From assembly GCF_947623445.1 (NCBI RefSeq), contig NC_135244.1:21142860-21206859 (forward strand): a DNA stretch of 64,000 nucleotides, read 5' to 3'. The first letter of the stretch is position 1; the number at the start of each line of letters is the position of its first letter. Below the pieces are notes generated by a model, which was not told the DNA's origin, did not search any database, and saw nothing but the letters and a program-made list of their open reading frames with translations. Made by a program: the position numbers and the translations under genes. Origin of the DNA: Clavelina lepadiformis (Eukaryota; Chordata; Ascidiacea; Aplousobranchia; Clavelinidae). Below, piece after piece: positions 22,534 through 34,700 of this stretch.

Positions 22534-22607
22534 TCAATGACTCGAATGTTTTCAAACTGGGATTACTGTTTGTTGTGTTTTCAGTCTCGTGTTGTGTAAC
22601 ACTACAG

Positions 22608-23017
22608 GGCTACTCAACTATTTTTAGCAAAGGTCCAGTTACAAAAGTTCAAAATTTGCTTAGTCCGTTACAACTCTCATGAAATAATTTACAGTCATAC
22701 AAATTTATTAAAATACGGTACATAAAAAATTATAATTCTAAGGCTTAATGGTTTTGTATTAAACTTGTGTAAACATTGTTTTCTCAACAAAAGATGGCGC
22801 AAAACGCCGACTTCTCCGACAGACGACCTATTAACAAAAACCGCTAGAAGACTAGTTTGAGCTACCACTTACACACTTGCTGATTAATTGAATAACCACG
22901 AATAACAAAACTAACGATGAACGATTTCGTTTGCGTAAATACTGAGACAGATAAGGTCCAGATTCAACACTGAGAAGGTCCGCATTAGGACCGCGTTTCG
23001 CCAGTTAAGTAGCCCTG
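22608..23017. mobile_element. hAT-type MITE nested in the pogo-like relic
   Basis: Inverted ends GGCTACTCAACT and, reversed, CAGGGCTACTTAACT; flanked by the identical octamer CACTACAG at 22600-22607 and 23018-23025. The left end appears to have lost its first bases. About 410 bp with no coding capacity. Confidence 0.65.
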
Positions 23018-23119
23018 CACTACAGTATCAACGGGTTACACTAGAGTGGCGTAACTATGCAGTATTGTCCCATATGCATAGGCTGCGGGACTACATTCGC
23101 AGTTTGGCCTCTGGGCTTA

Positions 23120-23249
23120 CGAAGCTGCATTCAAAGACATGGATATGTTTTACTCTATGAAGAGACAAATAGAGGACCATCTTAGATTGACCTTTCCGCC
23201 CAAACAATCCACGCTGCATCAGATTTTTGCATTGCACGCTGATAAATAA
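23120..23249 (+). pseudogene. Transposase C-terminal fragment (Tigger-like)
   Basis: Open frame ending at a TAA near 23249 with QSTLHQIFA, resembling the C-terminal tail of pogo/Tigger transposases. Upstream sequence shows no intact catalytic domain, so this is a relic. Confidence 0.4.
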
Positions 23250-23393
23250 ATGTACTACAGTGTATTAAAATATGTGTGCTTCTTTTTGTATAGTGTACTT
23301 ATATCTATTGCGACGGATAATAAATCTACCGCTTATTAAATCCAAAATCGCTAAGGACAGAGGTGGATTTATTTAGCGGATTCTACTGTGTAA

Positions 23394-25427
23394 CTGTAAT
23401 ATGGGTTAAAATATGTTTGTTACATATTGTAGGCAAATATGTTACAAAGGTTAAGCAAATTAATCAATGTTTATCAAAACATGTAACATTGATATAAATA
23501 TGTTGTAATAAAATATGTCATTGCCAGTACAGGAGTGTGTATCCCCCAGACATACACAAATTAGACAACTTACTTTCCAAAGCACGCTGCAGTGTTACAA
23601 TTTTATTGGTAACTACTGAAAGTGCAAATTTTTTGTGACCGCCAAGGGTCGCTGAAGATCTGTAAAACATGTTTTGATTTGGGAAGGCACAACCGGCAGG
23701 GTGTGTTAAAATCTTTCTTTAACTATATAGAGTACTTTTTGGATTTAATGAAATGGCCAGAATTTTTTAAATTATTTTCACATCGTTGTAGGCTTTTCTT
23801 ACAGAGGATATGGTCAAGGGTGCTAGGCAGCTAGGCACCGTTTTCATGATTGTTCAAAATATTCCCTAATGCTTGTGTGAGCGAGTCCAAGCCAAAAATG
23901 AAGATAAGTGTTGGAAAAGAGCATTTTAAAACTTTGGAAAAAAGATTGACGTAATTACTTAATATTGAGTGTGTACGTAAAATATTGTTCTTAACTGACC
24001 TTATGACCTAAGACACCTTTTTTTGTTTACAGTATCTGGCTTCCTTTTCCTGCTTCCTTCTCGTGTTTGGTCTCAAAACAAAGCTGGTGACGGTAAGAAT
24101 GTTCGAAGATGGTTTTCTCAACCCATAGATCATGAAGCATTTTCCACAGTTTCGTGGAAGTGAGTTCCGTACAAGCTGCGCCAGCCGATTTTTGCGTGTT
24201 TGGTTTCCACTAGGTTGCATTCTTCTCCTAGTAAGCAACTTGTTGTGGTCATTCTACGTGACTTTAGTTTATTACGTCACAATCTACGTGACATATGTCA
24301 GAATAATATTAAATTTGTGATATGCGATAAATAACTCATTTAATTTCTTAGAATAACACAAAAAGACTTTGTTCAATGAGACTTCGCTGTCCCTTTCAAT
24401 TCTGGAATGAAAAAGAATTTAAAAGTATTCTCGAATTAATTTATTTTAATTAAATTACACAAACTAAACCACATGTAAAATCAAAGTATTCTTGCTAATT
24501 TTCTTACTTTAGATTTGGTACCCAACTTTATAACCCTTTGCTCGGTGAGTTAAAAATTTGCGAAGCATGTAGTTTCTTAAAGCGCACATCGCGTGGAAAC
24601 CTTTAAATTTTATTGTGACTTAATTGTGGTTTTTGCTTTTTCGTTATCTGATAAACAGTGTATGGACCTGAAAAGAGAAGGAGTCAGCAAATGCTTTGGT
24701 GGCGCCAAAAAAGATCCGCTCAGACAAAAGGATTCTGAACCACACACTGCTCTAGGGTCCACGTAGGTCCTGTGCCCATAAACTGCTTGGCTTCAATTTT
24801 GCTTTTTATCGTGATTCTTAAACACTCAAAAGAAAAGAAAATATTTTGCGTTTGGTTGTACATTGCTTGCTTTTTTGTACATTTATCATATAACTTTATT
24901 GAAAGACTGACAACAACAATAGTGCAAAGACTTCACAAAGCTATTCACACATTAAAAGATAACACTTATGTGCAAAATGCAATTTAACGTTAAATATCAA
25001 AAAAAATCATCATATACTGATTATTGACACCTTACTAAACGTTTTCACTAAAATGGTTATCGTTTTATGCGGTCATAAACACTTTTGCGAAATGGCTTGT
25101 AAGTCAAAAAGACAAGGCAGTGGCATGGATTTAAAAGAGTTCAATCTTTAGAATGGTTTGCCCAAGCAATGGGAATACTTCATTCGAATATGGTTTTGAT
25201 GTTATACGTTTTAAAATTCAGCATCAAATTTGCAAATTATAATGCAGAATAAAGGTACATAGACATTGAATTAATGTATTCAGGATATAAGAATTATAGC
25301 AATCATCATAAAGAAAAGAAAAAACAAGGTTACACCCTTACATGTGCAAAGATATTAAGGTAATGGCAACTGTTAGCTTGAAAAAGGCAGCAGTGAGTTT
25401 ATAATTTACATGTCGGGAAGAGAATTT
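23394..25427. other. Non-coding stretch downstream of the GPCR gene
   Basis: Two kilobases between the transposon relic and the GPCR stop codon. Open frames on both strands (for example 24008-24238) have no recognisable motif, and none shows spliced continuation. I see no RNA gene. Confidence 0.45.
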
Positions 25428-28400
25428 TTACTGAGTGTCTTGATAGAGAGCGACCTCTACTTCTTCCGGATGCACCACTTGATCGTAAGTGGGAAGATCT
25501 TGCCCAGGATCCGGAGCCACAGTCGGCAGCATGGTGTGGACAGTGGAGTAACGCTGCGTGTCGCCCACCTCGGTATGGTATCCGGCTCTGGTCGCGTCTA
25601 GCGTCGGTTGCGCTTCTGAAGCTAGATAGTTGTTGTCAGAGAGATTCCTATTGGTGAGAAAAATATAACTTGTAAGTTTAAGATAAGTTTTCTTGTAAGT
25701 TTTGAAGTCCATTCAAAACAAACCAGTTGGTAGTTTTTTTCAGTTTACATTTAGCGACGAACGACGGATTTTTAAATAATGTTTCTGTGGACAGTGAGAT
25801 AAACAACAAAACCGTTCAAACGAAAGAAATTGAATTACTAAAGATTGAACTTAAACTGACCTGTTCAACTTTGTGACAGCTGTTGGCGCGTTGCTTGAGC
25901 TGTTGGCTCGCTTCTTGAAGCGGACCGTGTTCCCAGCCGAAGACGAACTTGTGCGTCTCATCGTTCTCCGTACAGCCAAGCTTTAAAGATGAAGAAATAT
26001 GTTGTAATTTAAAATGCAAGATTAAAATTCACTAAGAAAAATGTCTCACAAAGCACTTTATGAAGTCACGAGATTTGGGGCCAAGAAAACTTTTGAAAAT
26101 CGTGTGTAAATGACGAAGATGTCCCCCCTGCGCACACCATAAACATACCGAATAAATTATGAGTCATGCCAGTGTCATTCCTTGTCCCTTGTTGTCGAAT
26201 AAAAAAAAACAAAGAAAAATTGTAACTACTGTATAATACGAATAATCGCCATTATATTCGAATATTTTACACGTAAGGACACGGGATACTAACAGCACGA
26301 TCCCTGGGATGCGAATCCTAAGAACGGATGCGCTATCTCTCGGTAATGACTAATAGCACACTGTTTCCTTTTATAAAGTTTTTTTCATGTTTTTTTGAAG
26401 TATTTTTGCTTCCGTCTTACTGAAATGATGGTTACAGTAAAAGCCTACGTCATACAAAATTTACCCAAAAATCAGATATGCGCTGCAACAAATGTTGATG
26501 CTGTGAAGTTTTACAAGAACACCTCGTGAAGATTTACTTCTGTTCAGAGAAAAAACTTGAAGAAACACTTTGTTTTTGAAGGAAATCTTTTTCGTTTTTT
26601 ACCAAAAATTACAAATTAAAATTTTTCGAAATTTCGCAACATTGAGCAAATTTGAAGAATTTTCCATTTGGACAACTTTTTTGATAAATACTGCATGCAT
26701 ATATTTTACCATGACAAAAGTTTCTGTTCATCTTGTACATGAAATTATGTCTCCGAAAGCAGCAAAACAAAAAGCATAAAAAGACTTACTTCCATCTCTT
26801 TATGAATTGAGTTCCGATGAAGCTGTAAAGATAAGGATTCAACGCGGAATTCAAATAGGCGAGAACGGATCCAACGGCGGGAAGAATCACACAAATGTCA
26901 GACTAAGAAAATCATCAATCTATGTTAGAGCTTCAGATATCTTTCCATATCAACCTTACATCACTATGGTCATTAACCATAAAACACGATGATTTTGAAA
27001 ACAATAATAACCTGCTCTATAGGCACGCGAATCCCGTTAATCTTGGCCAAGTGCACGGCGTGAAAGAGAATCCAGCAAAGGACGAAGGTAGACACAAGCG
27101 TCACACACATGACGGTCATCCGAATTCGATCCCGATCCGACCTACAACTCGCCTTCCTTCTCTTTTCATTGCAGGAACCGCCGCGGATGTTTGAGGAGTG
27201 GTTACTTGTGGATGAGCTTGGGTAGTGAGATGTTTTGATTTTGGTCGAGAAAATTCGATGCAATATTAGACCGTAGCAGACCAACAGGACCTAAGAAAAA
27301 CTGTCGAGTTTACTTTTTTCAGAGTAAGTGTTTTGATTTATAGACCGAGTTTTCATCTATAAGCATTTAAAGAAGCCAGCAGCCTGGTGCATTGAAACGT
27401 AATTTACTTCAAATTTGCATAAATTTTATCCTAAACTGGACGCTGTAAGTTACATACATCGTATAATTATACAAATAACTATAGAAAAATATTTGAAACT
27501 TGCACATATACACGTTCATGTAAAGTTACAAAAATAATCAAATTTTTTTATTCACAAGTGAAATAAATTAATAAGAAGTAAAATAATAACACTCACAAGC
27601 AAAGGGACTAAGAACATGGCTGTGAAATTGAACACAATGAAGGCTATCCAGCCGACTGGTTTGTCCCAATAATGGCATTGTGCTTCAATTGAGAGTTCAG
27701 GATTGGGCGTAATTTTCTCGAATCCTCTCGGAGCTGCTTGTGTAGGTAACGCGTGCTCGTCCGGCAACGGGAAGAAACCTTCGAGAGCGGTCAGGTCGAT
27801 CTCCCCGCCTCCAAAAATATTTTCAAGCTCGGCCAAACCCTCAGAAAGATCTTGCTCGTCGTCGGTCCCCGCTGGGACGCTGTACAAGCTCTCGTACAGA
27901 GAGAGGAAAACGTTTGCGACTTTTTGGGGATCTCTGTAACCATGTGTTTTGTAAATCGGGTTTGCTTTGTTTCACGTTTATGTAACATTAATGGTAATGT
28001 TAGTTTTGCTTTATTAGCCTGTAACCTCATACCGGCAGTAAGGATCTTCCGATTGTATCCTGCTGGTGTTGTTGAAAAATTGAAGGCATCTATCGAATTC
28101 GTCTCCTTGAAGCTTTTCTTCAAGACAAATGTCTTCGTGACTTTTGGGTATTGACGGGAATTCGTATCTGATATTACCAAACTATCGAATTAAAACACTT
28201 AGGGCGGGATGTATGTGGCAACTTACGTGTAACATGATAATACAAGCCTACTACAAGTTAATATACAAAGTCAAAATTTGCCAAAACATTAATGTAATTG
28301 CCAAATAAAATGGAATTCCTACGAGCATTTGCAATAAGGCTTGTCTCCGATCTTGAAGCTGTAGAGCATGACTGGAATGCAGAGTAAGATAGCTACCACC

Positions 28401-29529
28401 CAAGTCACAGCGGTAATTATGTAAGCGCTTTGTTTTTTGCGAAGTATTTGAAGACCCTCGGAGAACGGATGGCACACAGCTATGTAACGGTCGATGCTCA
28501 TTATCTGGAATGTTTTCAAAATTTTCACGGTCGCCTTCGTTGTTATAGACCGTTAAAACTACACTTCTGTATAATATATACTGTATATTATCATGGAGGC
28601 GTTATAGTAATACTATTTGATGACGATATATGATCGTGGCCGTAAATATTTTGATTTTTTTTCTACAACTGAACATCAGTTTGACATCATACTCACAACT
28701 AGAAAGAGAATCGAAGCGTAATAATTGAAGAAGAGAAGGGTCTCTTTAGCCTTGCACATCCATTGCGGGTAAATCCAACTTCCTTGTAATTCCTCACTTA
28801 CTTTGAATGGAAGCGTGAGTAAAAATAGAGAGTCCGCTAGCGCCAGCTGGAGGACATACCTGCAAACATGATAATGCCAGATAATTCTGATTGAAATCAG
28901 ATCTGTTTCACGTCTTTGCCAATTTGTTTGCCAGATCCAACTATTAGTACACATAAGATAGTCATCGCAGAGATTTGTTTCACTGCTCGAAGCTTGACTT
29001 CGACAGTCGATTTTGCATTTTCAAATATTGACTTAGCACAACGAGTTAACAATCATCGTAATCGTGCACATTAAAATCTAAAGAAGTAAAAGTTTTCTTA
29101 CCAGTGAGTGACGGATTTTTGGTATTCCCTAAGAATTAGAATGACAAGGATCGCAAGCAAGTTGCCCACCAACCCCACGAAACAGATAATTATTAGAAGA
29201 ACGACTTGCCAAAGCATGACGGGAGGCTTTTCGGCTCCGAATAAATCTCCTGTACAGATTAAGATTTAGCATCGTATTTAACATGCTTTATGGCCAAATT
29301 AAGCAAAGCATTGAACATATACACCGGGCACGATGTGCACTTGTATATACACAAGTAAAGTTTATTTTACTTTAGCGTAGCGCATCATCTCGCGGTGATA
29401 AAAATTGTTACAATTTTAACAAGTATAAACAATTTCCATGCGAAAACATTTTGGCTTAAATTTTTTACCTGGGATAAAAAATTGTCCATCTGGTAACTGA
29501 AGGTCAATTTCCGTATCTGAATAATCCAT
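25428..29529 (-). CDS. C3AR1-like: Rhodopsin-class GPCR with very long second extracellular loop, C3a-anaphylatoxin-receptor-like
   Basis: Ten exons in consistent phase (29469-29529, 29102-29249, 28697-28859, 28323-28504, 28033-28167, 27597-27933, 27012-27290, 26790-26902, 25861-25980, 25428-25647) encode 585 residues. N-terminus MDYSDTEIDLQ has an acidic-flanked Tyr fit for sulfation. TM1 carries VGLVGNLLAILVI, TM2 LALADSLFLLTLPF; SIDRYIAVCHPF ends TM3; TM7 has NSALNPYLYSF. ECL2 is about 145 residues (roughly 175-319), Cys- and Asp/Glu-rich. Among small-ligand peptide receptors, human C3AR1 is the one noted for such a loop, which suggests an anaphylatoxin-type receptor. TM6 has LCWILFH, so the usual CWxP proline is missing. 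The C-tail has Ser clusters (RRTSSSSAGN), likely kinase and arrestin sites. GPCR call certain; C3a specificity inferred. Confidence 0.88.
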
Positions 29530-31322
29530 TATAAGGGCGTTATGTTTACCGAAACAGCTGTCTGTAATTTTAGAAATTAAGATACTTAACAAATCTGTGA
29601 AACGGAAATAAGTATTAGGCCCATCAACCACTTTTCAGCTGCAGTAACTTCCCATGTTGCGCAGCCGTTAGAACAGAAAACAAAGTCGTACAATAACAAA
29701 ACTACATCGCAGTCAAAACATGTGTATAAGTTAATTATTTGATTTCTATAATGTTTAATGGTTTATTAATTATATATACAGTATATAGTCTAATTGTAAT
29801 TAGGCCTATATAAACAAAAAAATTCTTGAATATGAATTTGCTTAACCGTTGTTAAAACATTTCTAGAACGATCTTTTTCAATCTAAGCTTAAATTTAATT
29901 TGGCATAACTTTGACGGGCTTTAGTTTTATATCTGACAGCCTTAACTTTTAAAATTAAGTTTTTCTTTTAAAGAATGTTCAAATTGCCGACTCGTTAAAA
30001 CTGCACTAAAAGTTCTAACAAAATGCTTTAATCTATCTTCGGCTTTGAATTTAAATACTGTACCTGAATAAGACAAAAACTTCCCTAAATATTTTCCTGC
30101 TTCCGCACCACCCACGTCAGTGTGAGTGGTCGCTGGAAAAAGTGTTTAGGAATGTGAGGGGGGTGTGACGGAGGTCCTATGAATACATCCGGTTATCAGT
30201 GTTTGCAAGAGACAGCATGGGCTGACGTGTTTTCAGCCAGCCTGTTTCTCGTGCGAACAAACATGTCCTGAATCAGTTTACATTATGGCATTTAAAGGTG
30301 GAGATTTTGAAAGCTTCAGTCTTATCATAGCAAATTTGGTGGGTTCATAGAAAAATGAATTAACAAAAAACGTGTAGTCATGATGCTAAACATGGTTTGA
30401 TAGGTCAAAATGGTCGCTGATTTCATCATGAAATTCAGCCAATACTTGGAACCAAAATTGATAAAAATATCGTTTTTATGCAATGACTAATGCTAAACAA
30501 CAGCAAACCCAAAGCTCTAATATGTTACATTTTGTATTTTAAATAGCCTACTTGGCGGTCTGAGTAGCTATTTAGCTATATACAGTAAATGAGTTTAAAA
30601 TCGGTGGTTGTAATTTTGAATCGATTTGAAACGAGGCAAAAATGCTAAGTGGCTGCTAACGTCATGGCAACGGACTGACTTCCAAATAAACCTGGAGACA
30701 GCGTCGATAGAAAATTTATCAGGTGCTTCTTTGCGTAAAACTTTATTTCCCAAAATATGACGTCACTGAAGCTACGCTTTCGTTACGAAGAAATTATCAG
30801 TACGTCAAGATACTTTATCTGCGCATTATAAGGCTGCATTTGCGCGTTACCCTGTGCTGACCTATAACGACTCTGGCTTGTAGCAATCCCAGAGCACTTT
30901 CCGCTTCCACCGTCATGTCCTATCCACGTCATAATGGTGGTACTAAGTAGGATAACAGATACGCGGAAACGTTTGACGGAAGTGTAGCGGAAATGACGAT
31001 ACAAACAAACGACATTGAAAACATTTTGTTCATCTTTCTGAGAATATAACCCTTCTTTTTCACTGAATACCACAACTGATAAAGATTTGCTGTTAGATAG
31101 TGGAATCGGCCTTGCGAAAACACTATAGGAGTCATTCCTTTACTGGGTGCAGGTATATATACTGTAAAGTTATTTATGGAAATTCGTGAAGTTTTTCAAT
31201 ATCTATAAAAACAAAATTGTAAATAAACGAAAGAACGCTGTTACCTAGCTATATAGTCAACTGGTACTAACTTATGCTTGTTTCAAATAATGAAATCATA
31301 TGCTGCGAAGTAACCTAATAGT
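29530..31322. promoter_or_regulatory. Upstream region of the GPCR gene
   Basis: Directly before the start codon the minus strand reads ATTACAG then ACAGCTG, an acceptor-like site 37-45 bases upstream of the ATG, so a non-coding 5' exon or leader splice is likely. The remaining 1.8 kb is non-coding; 30783-31135 has overlapping open frames without recognisable content. No TATA box can be assigned with confidence. Confidence 0.35.
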
Positions 31323-31727
31323 CAGGCTTGTCCATGGGAATGGGATTCCCACGGTAATCCCATGGGAAATGTCCCATGGGATGGGATGGGATGGGACAGC
31401 ACGAATTGCAATTCCCATGGCATTGAAAATTTGCTAAATGAGCTCAGTGACTCGGAATATGAGTACCAATGATAATAAATTGTCATAGATAGACAACTTT
31501 TCTGAACTTTAAAGTTAACAAAGTCAATAAATTTTGTCGTTTTGTATCTCTCTTTGTACATGTAGTCAATTCTAATAGACATTAGACTTAAATTTCCATA
31601 AATTTAATAACATTTATTGAATTGTATTTTGATGGGATGGCATGGGATGGGATGGGATGGGACAGGCATGAATTGCTATGGGATGGGATGGGATGGGACA
31701 GAAAAAAATGTCCCATGGACAAGCCTG
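31323..31727. mobile_element. MITE with inverted ends and internal (ATGGG)n blocks
   Basis: Ends CAGGCTTGTCCATGGGA and, reversed, CAGGCTTGTCCATGGGA are identical 17-bp inverted repeats. Flanks CTAATAGT and CAATAGAT are similar but not identical octamers, fitting an old hAT-type 8-bp duplication. Next to both ends are runs of the pentamer GGGAT (about 31375-31396 and 31633-31698). No coding capacity. Confidence 0.7.
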
Positions 31728-34700
31728 CAATAGATAATCTGACAAATTGGTTTTTAGTTTTTTATGTATATTCATTAAATACATTTTTTCAGTAAATGCG
31801 TTACCCTACAATAATAATGATTTTAACGCGTTTGAGGATCATAGTGATTTTAACTTGATAACAACATACGAAGAAGACAGATTGTTTTTGTATATAGCGA
31901 AAAGATTCATGCGCGAAAAACATGACCTGCGTCCAGGGACCAATTTTTCTTGCTGCAACGTGTTGAAGCAGTCTCCATTGCAAAAACTGCAGCAATGTAG
32001 GCTTACTTAGAATTTGCTTGACCCTGAAGCGAGTTCGTTACACTGTTGTCGTAAATAAAAGGGCTGTCGCTGTACTCCACAGGAAAAGTTGCACTTTTCA
32101 AGGTTTCTGTGTAACATTTTTCTTCATTGCCTAAATTTACTGATTTTCTAAAGGGTTCGAAACAACCCCAGCTATGTATTGCATTGAAGTAGAAGATATT
32201 CCAGACGACGTTTAAGTGGCTTTGATTCGAATGATGGACGAGTTATCGATGTAGTCGTTTACCGGGGTTCTACCATATGTAAACTTGTAGAATAATAAAG
32301 TTTATGTTTGTATTAAGAAGAAAATTTGTTTGTAAACTTTGATATACACTAACTTTCTGCTGATCGACAGACAATCTATATTTATGTGGTCAGCGTTTAT
32401 TTATGGCTCAGACTTACTTTTTTATGTTATATATATGACAAACGTGTTGGGGGCCACCCATATTAATGTCATCCAACAAACAAAACTCAACACGATAATA
32501 AAATATAAAAATTATTGTTGGAATAAGACAACCATCGCCAAAAATCGCATTTGGTTAAATAAAGAAGGGATTCGAGTGCTCATTGCTCTGGTGGGAGTCT
32601 TTAAACCTTTGCAAACTTATTTTGGTGGCGATGTTGTAATATGTTCATCTGTTAGTGATATAGAAACGGGTTCAGGTTTTTAAGGTTTTTTAATACAGTT
32701 TTCTTATTATTCTAAACATAACCAACCTTTAACATAATACACTACGGAAATATCATCATTATCATCACTAACTGATACATGAAACATAACGAACGCAAAA
32801 AGCCGGTTAAATATTGAACAAAAGTAATGCATTTTAAGCACAGCTTACAGCGTCTGCGAATAAAACTGTTGGTACTTTTCTGGCTCAAACATTTCTTCTT
32901 CGAATTTCTTACACACGGCTTCACCCGAAAACATGCCGAGACTAAATTCGATTTTGACCACAATTCGTCAACGAACAAAATTAGTCGCCTTTCGATTTTG
33001 AACGTCAACTCTCTCCTGGACTGATGCATCTAAATGTAAACATAAACAACGTTTGCAAAACATTCGTCACCATACGTGCGCATCAGACACGCTACAAACA
33101 GCACACGAAACACTGAACGTCATCATCATTTTACGCCAGCGGGTGTTTTCCTCTAGCTCATCTTCTCTTCAAAGCTTGTTTATATTTTCAACTACTGACA
33201 CGTACTCTCTGTGCAGTGCACTGGGTTCGAAATGACAAATGACAATGTGAACAAAAACGCGTTCAAAAATATGTCAATGATCAAAGGCATCAATGATCAC
33301 TTACCCTATGGCGGGCCTGGGGTGTGAGTGTTCTGTACAACGCGGATTTCATAAGACAAACATTTGTTTGCGCCAACACTGGAAAATCAGGTTAAGTTAG
33401 TATTATTGTTAAGCAGCTTAAAATATTGAAGCGTTAAGATTAAAGTTAATCATCAGGAATTCGTTATTAATGCTGAAGAATATTCTTCAAGTGAAAGTTT
33501 TACCTTTACTTTGCTTAACCAAAATAACTATCGGCCACTACTCTCTCTTCCAAGCGTAGAGTTTGGTTATGGACAAATCTCCGACGTAGAGACCTTGACT
33601 GACACATCGGTCAAAGCTTGGGTTTAAATTTGCAACTAAAAGAAGAAAGCAAAAGCCGGAAAAAAAGAGTAAAAGTGAAAGTGCCGAGGTCGCGCAGGAA
33701 GATTGCGATCGCAACGAGCTAAAAGCTGCCTCATTTATCAAGATCAAACAAAGCAATGGTTTCTTTTCTTTGTCGTCTCACTATTCTTTATAACTTTCAA
33801 AAAACCTACTAATCTGTTTATAATTAAATGAAAAACATGTTTTCAGATTTTAAAACATGGCTGGTAGCCTAGCAAAGGAAAGAGATGTTGTCTGAACCGT
33901 GTTAAACAAATGTTAAAAACAATATTTTCTTTACTTTAATGGAAAGAGAGTCGGGTTAGGAAGAACCAGGGGTAAAAACATCAACCAAAATATCAGGGCG
34001 GAATAAAAACTTCGACTATTTGTGATATTCCTTTCTCATGATTAGCCGCCCTATTTGCACGCAAGGTAGGCCTACTCAGCTACTTATGCCACATACCACA
34101 TATTTTTCGCCAAGACGATCTAACTAAAGTTTGTATAGGCTAATATTTCTACGTCCATATTAGTGACACTCTGCTGCTCATTAACTCGGCCTAACTACAG
34201 AGAAATAGGCTTCATTCATGCAATACCGAATCCAGGAGAGCCGAAACTCAAATGTATTGAGACCAAATTGTTTACCGAGTTCTGGGTACAGACTAAGGAA
34301 TGGCGATATAATGACTGCATTTATTTGTGTCGTTATATTCGTATGAACGCAGGTTCGCAATCGGCCACTAGGACAAACATGTAATACAATATTTGCCATG
34401 TTCGTAGTCCTGGGAATGTTTTTTACTTCTGCTGCTATGTGAGCATGTTAAACGTCATGTCAGTATGATGCCTATAACGTATAAGCTGTTTTACAGTAGT
34501 CAGTGACTACTATAGTGATGTTTGCCTGGTTAAATGTACATGATAGCTGTGACGTCAGAATATTTCTGCTCCATTTATTATTTAATTCTTTTTATTTTAT
34601 CTGAAATTCAGGAAACAAATTTAATAAAACTGTGTCTATTCTATATAGTATATATGGTAAACATCAATAGGAAAACGATATTGGATACAGTTTCATTCTG

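Larger units (their letters stand above)
22306..23393. mobile_element. pogo/Tigger-like DNA transposon relic
   Basis: Left end TACAGCAGAATGCGCTTAAT at about 22304 and right end, read in reverse, CAGTAGAATCCGCTAAATAA at about 23391 form imperfect inverted repeats, each followed by repeated (T)AAATCCA motifs. Near 23120-23249 a short frame (EAAFKDMDMFYSMK, then KQSTLHQIFALHADK and stop) resembles the C-terminal end of Tigger-type transposases. The rest of the transposase is absent. A smaller element has inserted inside. Confidence 0.5.

Noticed and set aside
23622-23834. 70-residue plus-strand frame
   Set aside because: No family similarity and no partner exons; typical chance frame.
24008-24238. 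76-residue minus-strand frame of basic composition
   Set aside because: Looked like a possible transposase scrap, but no catalytic motif or terminal repeat supports it, and adjacent frames break quickly.
25816-26019. Alternative frame of the GPCR tail exon (KFVFGWEHGPLQEAS)
   Set aside because: Phase joining to the NPYLY exon and to the last exon requires the other frame, which gives a normal basic, Ser-rich GPCR tail; the alternative runs into a stop in the next exon.
27753-28180. Plus- and minus-strand frames of 129-133 residues over the GPCR loop exons
   Set aside because: They are antisense or out-of-frame shadows of the two ECL2 exons and cross their introns.
31747-32010. 87-residue plus-strand frame with a hydrophobic start and Cys near the end
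   Set aside because: Could suggest a secreted peptide, but there is no cleavage or dibasic pattern that convinces, and the start codons sit in AT-rich sequence next to a MITE.
32339-32683. 114-residue plus-strand frame
   Set aside because: Composition is AT-driven (Ile, Asn, Lys, Tyr), with no motif and no splice context.
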